Shown: positions 1 to 4,451 of the stretch, piece by piece
How the letters are laid out: each line of letters starts with the position of its first letter
Numbering within the stretch: position 1 is the stretch's first letter
The notes under the pieces: model-generated
Database searches by the model: none
What the model was told of the DNA's origin: nothing
Seen by the model: only the letters and a program-made list of their open reading frames with translations
Assembly: GCA_014763515.1 (NCBI GenBank)
Contig: JACXVH010000040.1
Span: 1 to 10,421, forward strand
DNA from: Flavobacteriaceae bacterium
GTDB lineage: Bacteria > Bacteroidota > Bacteroidia > Flavobacteriales > Flavobacteriaceae
Direction: 5' to 3'
Length of the DNA: 10,421 nucleotides
Position numbers and translations under genes: made by a program

Positions 1-14
1 TTCTTTTTTCATAA

Positions 15-90
15 GACTGTGTAAAATTTAAAATTAAACAAAAAAATAATGGGGTTTTAAAACCCCATTATTTTTTCTACTTACACAGTT
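15..90. terminator. Nested inverted repeat; inner part is a bidirectional terminator-like hairpin
   Basis: Positions 41-58 and 59-76 are a perfect 36-bp palindrome with a GGGGTTTT/AAAACCCC core, an A-run on the left and a T-run on the right. This is the form of a rho-independent terminator that works in both directions. A second, outer inverted repeat (ACTGTGTAA at 16-24, TTACACAGT at 81-89) encloses it with unpaired arms between. No gene end is visible to the left, so the gene it would terminate lies outside the window. The outer arms are more than a terminator needs and could instead mark a small inserted element. The hairpin is certain; its role is inferred. Confidence 0.65.
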
Positions 91-371
91 TATGTTATAA
101 TACCTTTATTTTAGCACTAGTAGCTTTTATTACATTACTTCTTATTAATCTTTATTTTTCAAAATTTTATGAAGAATATTTTAATATAGGATTAATTCTA
201 GGTTTGTTAGTAATTATTCATTGCGTTTTATTAATAACTTCTAGTATTTATTTTTTCTTTAAAAAAGATAGTTTAAATGCTATTTATAGAATTATTATGT
301 TGGTCTTTAATTTGATATTTTTATATGTATCAATTGGCATTTTTATGTTATTTTTTACTGTATTTTCTTGA
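90..371 (+). pseudogene. Start-less small membrane protein frame, probable 5'-truncated gene
   Basis: A frame with no stop codon runs from 15 to the TGA at 369-371. From about 105 it reads as a coherent membrane protein of roughly 88 residues with three strongly hydrophobic segments, beginning LALVAFITLLLINLYF, IGLILGLLVIIHCVLL and IIMLVFNLIFLYVSIG. They are separated by short polar loops (SKFYEEYFN and KKDSLNAIYR). No ATG, GTG or TTG lies in frame before the first hydrophobic segment. The nearby ATG at 92 is in another frame and reaches TAA after two codons. The palindrome at 41-76 occupies the place where the N-terminus should be. I read it as a gene that lost its start by deletion or insertion. 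A non-standard start or a sequencing error is possible. I do not recognise the family, and no function can be given. Confidence 0.4.
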
Positions 372-373
372 AA

Positions 374-390
374 GAGCGGAAATGTTTTCA
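374..390 (+). repeat. REP-like fragment (relic)
   Basis: GCGGAAATGTTTTC at 376-389 is identical over 14 bases to the core of the REP hairpin at 4307-4320, including the TGT loop. The right arm loses its pairing after TTTTC, and the outer stem bases are absent. It lies just after the stop codon of the truncated membrane frame. It is probably a decayed REP copy, far from the transposase gene at 3604-4161. Confidence 0.5.
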
Positions 391-397
391 AAAAAAT

Positions 398-430
398 AAA
401 AAAGCTCAGATTTCAAATCTGAGCTTTTTT
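398..430. terminator. Bidirectional rho-independent terminator between convergent frames
   Basis: AAAAAAGCTCAGATTT (398-413) and AAATCTGAGCTTTTTT (415-430) form a near-perfect stem around C414, so the real loop is a few bases. T-runs follow on both strands. It lies between the plus-strand membrane frame ending at 371 and murA ending at 471 on the minus strand, and would terminate both. Confidence 0.9.
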
Positions 431-470
431 TAAATATTTTGAACACTGTTAACTGTGACTGCCAACTGAG

Positions 471-1781
471 TTATACTCTAACAATACTAGCACCAATAGC
501 TCTTAATCTTTCATCTATTCGTTCGTAACCTCTATCAATTTGTTCGATATTTTGAATGGTTGATGTTCCTTTAGCAGTTAACGCCGCAATTAATAATGAA
601 ATACCAGCACGAATATCTGGTGAGGTCATTGTTGTAGCTTTTAATTGTGATTGAAAGTTATGACCAATAACAATTGCTCTGTGCGGATCACATAATATAA
701 TTTTTGCACCCATATCAATTAATTTGTCCACAAAGAATAAACGGCTTTCAAACATTTTTTGATGAATTAATACTTCACCTTTTGCTTGGGTTGCTACTAC
801 TAAAACGATACTCAATAAATCGGGAGTAAATCCTGGCCACGGAGCATCAGCTATTGTTAAGATAGAACCGTCAATATCGGTTTTAATTTGGTAGCCATCT
901 TTATGAGCAGGAATGTAAATATCATCGCCTTTACGTTCTAAAGTAATTCCTAGTTTTCTAAATACATTTGGAATTTGACCTAAATTTTCCCAGCTCACAT
1001 TTTTGATTGTGATTTCGCTTCGAGTCATAGCAGCTAAACCTATCCAAGAACCAATTTCAATCATATCTGGTAAAACTCTATGTTCGCAACCACCTAAAGA
1101 TTCAACTCCTTCAATGATTAACATATTTGAACCAATTCCTTGAATTTTGGCCCCCATAGAATTTAGCATTTTACACAACTGTTGTAAGTAAGGTTCACAA
1201 GCAGCATTGTAAATAGTTGTAGTGCCTTCCGCTAAAACAGCAGCCATAACAATATTTGCAGTACCAGTAACTGAAGCTTCGTCAAGTAACATGTAAGCTC
1301 CTTTTAATCTTCCGTCAATTTCTACACCATAAAAATGGTCTTCTCTTTCGTATCTAAATTTTGCTCCTAGGTTAATAAAACCTTCAAAGTGAGTGTCTAA
1401 TCGACGACGTCCAATTTTATCTCCTCCAGGTTTTGGAATATAGCCACAACCAAAACGTGCTAAAAGTGGACCAACAATCATAATAGAGCCGCGTAAACTT
1501 CCGCCTTCTTTTTTAAAAGCTTCTGTTTTTAAGTAATTAACATTTACTTCGTCAGCTTGAAATGTGTAATCTCCAGGTCCATTTTTTTGTATTTTAACAC
1601 CCAAGTTGCCCAATAAAGCAATTAGTTTGTTTACATCAATAATATCTGGAATATTAGTAATGCGGACTTTTTCCGATGTTAATAGAACCGGACATAAAAT
1701 TTGTAATGCTTCGTTTTTAGCACCTTGTGGAGTGATTTCTCCTTTTAATGGTTTGCCACCTTCTATACTAAATGTTCCCAT
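471..1781 (-). CDS. murA: UDP-N-acetylglucosamine 1-carboxyvinyltransferase (MurA), Asp variant
   Basis: MurA makes the first committed step of peptidoglycan synthesis in the cytoplasm, transferring enolpyruvate from PEP to UDP-GlcNAc. The 436-residue product has the EPSP-synthase-like fold signatures: GAKNEALQIL with Lys22 and Asn23, the RFGCGYIPKPGGDKIGRR active-site loop, DEASVTGTANI near 167-177, and the WPGFTPD segment with Asp321, the equivalent of the E. coli general base Asp305. In the PGG-x-IG loop the usual catalytic Cys (Cys115 in E. coli) is Asp121. Cys112, three residues before PKPGG, is not in the catalytic position. Cys-to-Asp at this site is known in mycobacterial and chlamydial MurA to keep activity and give intrinsic fosfomycin resistance. 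It is the last gene of a three-gene minus-strand operon, 5 bp after the DUF4290 gene, and ends at a strong terminator. Identification is very secure; resistance is inferred. Confidence 0.97.
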   Translation of the reverse strand: MGTFSIEGGKPLKGEITPQGAKNEALQILCPVLLTSEKVRITNIPDIIDVNKLIALLGNLGVKIQKNGPGDYTFQADEVNVNYLKTEAFKKEGGSLRGSIMIVGPLLARFGCGYIPKPGGDKIGRRRLDTHFEGFINLGAKFRYEREDHFYGVEIDGRLKGAYMLLDEASVTGTANIVMAAVLAEGTTTIYNAACEPYLQQLCKMLNSMGAKIQGIGSNMLIIEGVESLGGCEHRVLPDMIEIGSWIGLAAMTRSEITIKNVSWENLGQIPNVFRKLGITLERKGDDIYIPAHKDGYQIKTDIDGSILTIADAPWPGFTPDLLSIVLVVATQAKGEVLIHQKMFESRLFFVDKLIDMGAKIILCDPHRAIVIGHNFQSQLKATTMTSPDIRAGISLLIAALTAKGTSTIQNIEQIDRGYERIDERLRAIGASIVRV

Positions 1782-1786
1782 GAACG

Positions 1787-2485
1787 TTAATTTCTTTTAT
1801 TGTTTTTTTGGATTGTTTTCTTTTTAAATTGGGCTTTAGAATTTTTATTATTGTTGTTCTTTCCTTGGTTGTTAAATTGTGATTTATTGGAAAGTTTTTT
1901 GTTTACTTTCATCAAATTTTGAGTGTTAGACAACTCTTCATTTGTTTTAAATAAATTAATTTTTCCGTTAGAAAGTTCCAATAAATGATTGAAAATTACT
2001 TCATCTTCAACAGTTTCTTTATTCCAACTTAAATAGCATTTTTTCATGTGATTTGCAATTACAAGAATTAATGCATTTTTTAAATCCCCATCTTCCCATT
2101 TAATAGCAACATCAATCATGTATGTAATATTATTACCATAGAAACGATATTTGGGGAAATTTTGAGGATAATTTAGTTTTTCTGGTTTTAATTGAAGTAC
2201 TTCTCTTGATGGTATAGGATAAGGAGAATCTACATCTAATTTAAAATCAGACATTATAAATAATTGATCCCAAAGTTTGTGTTGAAAATCGGCTACATCT
2301 CTTAAATGAGGATTTAAAGTTCCCATTACAGAAATAACGTATTGAGCCGCTTTATTGCGCTCTTCTCGGTTTTCAATTGCGATTACTTGGTCAATTAGTT
2401 TATGTAAATGCCTTCCATATTCTGGAATACGAAGTGGGCCTCTTTGAGAATTATATTCTAAATATATGGTTGAATTATTTTCCAT
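1787..2485 (-). CDS. DUF4290 family protein
   Basis: The 232-residue protein matches what I know of DUF4290, a Bacteroidota family of unknown function usually beside murA. Residues 1 to about 175 are a soluble, probably mostly helical domain with the conserved-looking stretches LEYNSQRGPLRIPEYGRHLH and the MGTLNPHLRD-FQHKLWDQLF region. The C-terminal 50 or so residues are rich in Asn, Lys and Gln (for example NNQGKNNNNKN), highly basic and almost certainly disordered. They could bind RNA, DNA or a membrane surface, which is speculation. There is no signal peptide or membrane helix. It lies 3 bp after the DUF493 gene and 5 bp before murA, so co-transcription is nearly certain. A link to cell-wall synthesis is suggested only by location. 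Confidence 0.88.
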   Translation of the reverse strand: MENNSTIYLEYNSQRGPLRIPEYGRHLHKLIDQVIAIENREERNKAAQYVISVMGTLNPHLRDVADFQHKLWDQLFIMSDFKLDVDSPYPIPSREVLQLKPEKLNYPQNFPKYRFYGNNITYMIDVAIKWEDGDLKNALILVIANHMKKCYLSWNKETVEDEVIFNHLLELSNGKINLFKTNEELSNTQNLMKVNKKLSNKSQFNNQGKNNNNKNSKAQFKKKTIQKNNKRN

Positions 2486-2488
2486 AGG

Positions 2489-2773
2489 TTATAATGAAAT
2501 TATACCTTCAATTACAGATAGTTCTTTGTATTTTTCAATGACTTCATCTGGTGTTTTCATATTTACACTTATCGAAACACTTGTATATTTTCCAGTTTTA
2601 GATTGTTGTGTATTAATTACAGCTCCCATATCGTTAAAAGCAGCTTCTACTTGTGCTATTTTGTGTATATCAGAAGGTACAATAAATTTGTACAAATATT
2701 CTGTTGGCCATAAGGATGTGTTCGCCAATTCATCTTTCAGTCTAATATAGAATTCTTCAGTCTTCTTGTTCAT
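2489..2773 (-). CDS. DUF493 (YbeD-like) family protein
   Basis: This is a small cytoplasmic protein of 94 residues from the ATG at 2771-2773. The frame also opens two codons earlier at a TTG, but the ATG is the natural start. It has the DUF493 layout: an N-terminal helix with FYIRLKDELANTSLWP, then YKFIVPSD, a KIAQVEAAFND helix, and the strands of an ACT-like ferredoxin fold ending KYTSVSISVNMKTPDEVIEKY. E. coli YbeD is the structural prototype; its function is not established. It is the first gene of the operon with the DUF4290 gene and murA, and its promoter lies immediately upstream. A small-ligand or regulatory role is possible from the fold, but nothing here shows one. Confidence 0.85.
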   Translation of the reverse strand: MNKKTEEFYIRLKDELANTSLWPTEYLYKFIVPSDIHKIAQVEAAFNDMGAVINTQQSKTGKYTSVSISVNMKTPDEVIEKYKELSVIEGIISL

Positions 2774-2795
2774 CTTCAATCATTGATTTAAAAAG

Positions 2796-2824
2796 CAAAT
2801 ATACTTTTTTAAGTTCACAATCAA
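2796..2824 (-). promoter_or_regulatory. Promoter of the DUF493-DUF4290-murA operon
   Basis: Read on the minus strand there is TTG (2824-2822), 18 bp, then TATATTTG (2803-2796). The second is an exact Bacteroidota -7 element (TAnnTTTG) and the spacing is close to the usual 19 bp. Transcription would begin near 2789, leaving a short leader of about 16 bases before the ATG at 2773. No Shine-Dalgarno sequence is present. Confidence 0.75.
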
Positions 2825-2854
2825 TAATTAGAAACTTAATAATTTTCATAAAGT

Positions 2855-2885
2855 TCACCATATTTTTCAAAAAAAACTATTTTTG
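2855..2885 (+). promoter_or_regulatory. Probable promoter of the AAA_28 ATPase gene
   Basis: TATTTTTG at 2878-2885 fits TAnnTTTG. The -33 region 19 bp upstream is only TTCA-like (2854-2857), so the match is partial. The predicted start would be near 2892, about 10 bases before the ATG at 2902. It is divergent from the murA operon promoter across a 128-bp intergenic region. Confidence 0.45.
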
Positions 2886-2901
2886 CTTTTTAGAATTTTA
2901 T

Positions 2902-3441
2902 ATGACGAAAAAATTAATTGTACTTGCTGGCGGACCAAGTTCTGGAAAAACAACTTTAATAAATGCTTTGGTTGAAAATGGACATGTATGTTATCCTGAA
3001 ATTTCTAGAGAAGTTATTCAAGAAGCGCAAAAGCAAGGAATCGATCAGTTATTTTTAGAAAATCCGCTATTATTTAGCGAGTTATTACTTCAAGGTAGAA
3101 TAAAACAATATCAAGAAGCTTTGCAAGAAACTTGCGATATTGTGTTTTTAGATAGAGGAATTCCTGATGTCTTAGCCTATATGCATTACATAGGCGATAG
3201 TTACCCAAAATCTTTTTCCGATGCTTGTGAAGAAAACCGCTATACAAAAATTTTCTTATTACCACCTTGGAAAGAAATCTATGTTAGCGATGCTGAGCGT
3301 TATGAAAGCTATGAACAAGCAGTTTTAATTCATGAACATTTAGAGGAAACTTATAGAAATTTTGGTTACGAATTGATAACGGTTCCAAAAGATACAGTTG
3401 AGAATAGAGTTCAGTTTGTGTTTAACGAATTAGACAAGTAA
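2902..3441 (+). CDS. AAA_28 (NadR-like) P-loop ATPase
   Basis: The 179-residue soluble NTPase starts almost directly with a P-loop: LIVLAGGPSSGKTTL, Walker A residues 10-17. EISREVIQ follows at 33-40, then a Walker-B-like strand IVFLDRGIPD at 80-89, and PPWKEIYVSDAERYES at 121-136, the Pro-Trp...Asp..Arg lid motif typical of AAA_28 (PF13521). The fold resembles the ribosylnicotinamide kinase domain of NadR and thymidylate-kinase-type enzymes, so nucleotide or small-molecule phosphorylation is likely. The substrate is unknown. Length is normal for the family and the protein looks complete. It stands alone: its promoter is divergent from the murA operon and the RAYT/REP island begins 56 bp after its stop. 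There is no transcription-terminator hairpin directly after the stop. Confidence 0.85.
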   Translation: MTKKLIVLAGGPSSGKTTLINALVENGHVCYPEISREVIQEAQKQGIDQLFLENPLLFSELLLQGRIKQYQEALQETCDIVFLDRGIPDVLAYMHYIGDSYPKSFSDACEENRYTKIFLLPPWKEIYVSDAERYESYEQAVLIHEHLEETYRNFGYELITVPKDTVENRVQFVFNELDK

Positions 3442-3496
3442 ATCGGATGACTCAAGCGTTTCAAGTTTTATAAAAATATTGGAATTATAAAGCGTA

Positions 3497-3525
3497 CCCG
3501 ATAGCGCGGATTTGTAATCCTTGCC
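3497..3525 (+). repeat. REP-like element, copy 1 (upstream of RAYT)
   Basis: The sequence GATAGCGCGGATT (3500-3512), TGT loop (3513-3515), AATCC (3516-3520) forms a 5-bp core stem. The outer stem is partly broken by TTGCC where the other copies have CGTG. The head GATAGCGCGGA is identical to that of the copy at 4301-4311. It lies in the 162 bp between the ATPase stop and the transposase ATG, in the same orientation as the transposase. Confidence 0.75.
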
Positions 3526-3580
3526 TAAGAACCAATAAGTAAAATCAAGAACAAAAACTGCAACATAAGTTGTCTTTGTC

Positions 3581-3588
3581 TATATTTG
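3581..3588 (+). promoter_or_regulatory. -7 element of the RAYT promoter
   Basis: TATATTTG is an exact TAnnTTTG match. The only -33 candidate is a weak ACTG at 3557-3560, 20 bp upstream. The transcription start would be near 3595, so the TTG at 3586 in the same frame would be upstream of the mRNA. This supports the ATG at 3604 as the real start. The surrounding block resembles the recQ promoter region. Confidence 0.55.
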
Positions 3589-3603
3589 AATAAATTATTT
3601 GCC

Positions 3604-4161
3604 ATGTCAACAAAATACAAAGCCACAACAACAGAAGATGCTTATTTTGTAACTATTACAACCGTAGGTTGGGTAGATGTTTTTACGCGATTAAATCAAA
3701 AGCATAACATAATTGAAGCCTTAAAATATTGTCAAGAAAATAAAGGATCAGAAATTTATGCCTATTGCATTATGTCGAGCCACATTCATTTACTTTGTAA
3801 AGGAACAAATGGTTTTGTACTTTCAGATATTATTAGAGATTTTAAGAAATTTACTGCAAAAAAAATCATTCAAACAATTTTAATTGAACCTGAAAGTAGA
3901 AGAGAATGGATGTTAGAATTTTTTAAAAAATCTTGTGAACATTTAAGACGAAATCAAGAGTATAAAGTCTGGCAAAATGGTTATCATGCTGAACAAATTT
4001 ATAGTAATTCATTTATAAAGCAAAAAATAGAATATATTCATAACAATCCTGTGAAAGATAAAATTGTATCTAATCCTGAAGATTATTATTTTAGCTCTGC
4101 TAGAAACTATGCTGGATTAGAAAATGATTTAGAAGTTGTTACAATAGAATTATTAAATTAA
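3604..4161 (+). CDS. REP-associated tyrosine transposase (RAYT, Y1_Tnp family)
   Basis: This is a single-strand DNA transposase-like protein of 185 residues from ATG 3604. The frame extends upstream to a TTG at 3586, which overlaps the promoter and is rejected. The HUH metal-binding motif is His60-Ile-His62 in CIMSSHIHLL. The probable nucleophilic Tyr144 lies in KIEYIHNNPV. The C-terminus EDYYFSSARNY is the classical RAYT/IS200-like signature. There is no TnpB partner and no terminal transposon ends. Family knowledge: RAYTs bind and cut REP palindromes and are usually single-copy domesticated genes associated with dispersed REPs. Here REP-like hairpins lie 79 bp before the ATG (copy 1), 5 bp after the stop (copy 2, inverted) and 138 bp after the stop (copy 3). 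All motifs are intact, so the enzyme is likely functional. Family assignment is secure; the pairing with these repeats is inferred from position and structure. Confidence 0.93.
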   Translation: MSTKYKATTTEDAYFVTITTVGWVDVFTRLNQKHNIIEALKYCQENKGSEIYAYCIMSSHIHLLCKGTNGFVLSDIIRDFKKFTAKKIIQTILIEPESRREWMLEFFKKSCEHLRRNQEYKVWQNGYHAEQIYSNSFIKQKIEYIHNNPVKDKIVSNPEDYYFSSARNYAGLENDLEVVTIELLN

Positions 4162-4166
4162 AAGTT

Positions 4167-4194
4167 ATACACGGATTGCAAATCCGCGCTATAG
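4167..4194 (-). repeat. REP-like element, copy 2 (inverted, directly after RAYT)
   Basis: On the minus strand this reads TATAGCGCGGATT, loop TGC, AATCCGTGTATA. CGGATT/AATCCG pairs perfectly, then G-U, C-G, one bulged G and a TATA/TATA outer stem. It starts 5 bp after the transposase stop and is inverted relative to copy 1, so the gene is enclosed by oppositely oriented copies. GCGCGGATTTG and AATCC are shared with copy 1. Confidence 0.8.
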
Positions 4195-4298
4195 AGGTTA
4201 TTACTTTTCAAAAAACAGCGATTCTTTAAAATTAGACAAAAATGACTTTGTTTTTATAGAAATTTATTTTGATTCTATAAAACTTTATGTAGAATTAA

Positions 4299-4331
4299 CC
4301 GATAGCGCGGAAATGTTTTCCGTGTCTATCG
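4299..4331 (+). repeat. REP-like element, copy 3 (complete hairpin)
   Basis: CGATAG (4300-4305) pairs with CTATCG (4326-4331); inside, CGGAAA (4308-4313) pairs with TTTCCG (4317-4322) around a TGT loop, with C-G and G-U pairs and a single bulged T (4325) between the two blocks. It is the best-preserved hairpin of the set. Its head GATAGCGCGGA equals copy 1, but its stem differs (GGAAA/TTTCC rather than GGATT/AATCC). With copy 2 it forms an inverted pair about 105 bp apart, as in BIME-type clusters. Confidence 0.8.
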
Positions 4332-4356
4332 TTATCAAATAAACCAAAAGCCAACA

Positions 4357-4382
4357 AGATTGCTTCATTCCTCGCAATGACG
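4357..4382. repeat. Dispersed intergenic repeat with ATTGC/GCAAT arms
   Basis: This 26-bp block begins AGATTGCTTC and ends CGCAATGACG; ATTGC (4359-4363) and GCAAT (4374-4378) are inverted arms around TTCATTCCTC. From memory, nearly the same string, usually with TTCGTTCCTC, is scattered through intergenic regions of many unrelated bacteria. I see only one copy here. It lies between REP copy 3 and the palindrome at the recQ promoter. No function is known to me. Confidence 0.55.
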
Positions 4383-4400
4383 ATAGAAGCATAATATTGC

Positions 4401-4432
4401 AACAAAGACTGTAAAATTTTACAGTCTTTGTT
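4401..4432. repeat. Perfect 32-bp palindrome next to the recQ promoter
   Basis: The left half AACAAAGACTGTAAAA (4401-4416) is exactly complementary to the right half (4417-4432), without mismatch or gap. The last base overlaps the first base of the recQ -7 element. It may be a terminator for transcription arriving from the RAYT island, or an operator covering the -33 region of recQ. It is AT-rich with only four G-C pairs and no clear T-tract after it, so neither reading is proven. Confidence 0.7.
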
Positions 4433-4439
4433 ATATTTG
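4432..4439 (+). promoter_or_regulatory. -7 element of the recQ-fmt promoter
   Basis: TATATTTG is an exact Bacteroidota -7 element. An ACTG at 4408-4411, inside the palindrome and 20 bp upstream, is the only -33 candidate. Transcription would start near 4446, a few bases before the ATG at 4452. The mRNA would be almost leaderless, and the TTG at 4428 in the same frame lies upstream of the start site. Confidence 0.6.
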
Positions 4440-4451
4440 AAAAAAATTTTC

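Noticed and set aside
1606..1827. Plus-strand frame of 73 codons opposite murA
   Set aside because: It is wholly antisense to the well-supported murA and DUF4290 genes, has no recognisable family and no promoter; it is a shadow frame.
2466..2750. Plus-strand frame of 94 codons opposite DUF493
   Set aside because: Antisense of a conserved family gene, with no promoter and low-quality composition.
3074..3265. Minus-strand frame opposite the ATPase
   Set aside because: The sense frame carries Walker motifs; this is its mirror.
2902..3441. ATPase as part of an anti-phage system with the neighbouring transposase
   Set aside because: It is an ordinary single-domain AAA_28 protein with its own promoter. 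No effector, nuclease or toxin gene accompanies it, and the RAYT is separated by a REP element.
3497..4331. CRISPR array or IS element with terminal repeats
   Set aside because: The repeats are three, unevenly spaced and in both orientations, without uniform spacers, cas genes or target-site duplications; a RAYT/REP arrangement explains them better.
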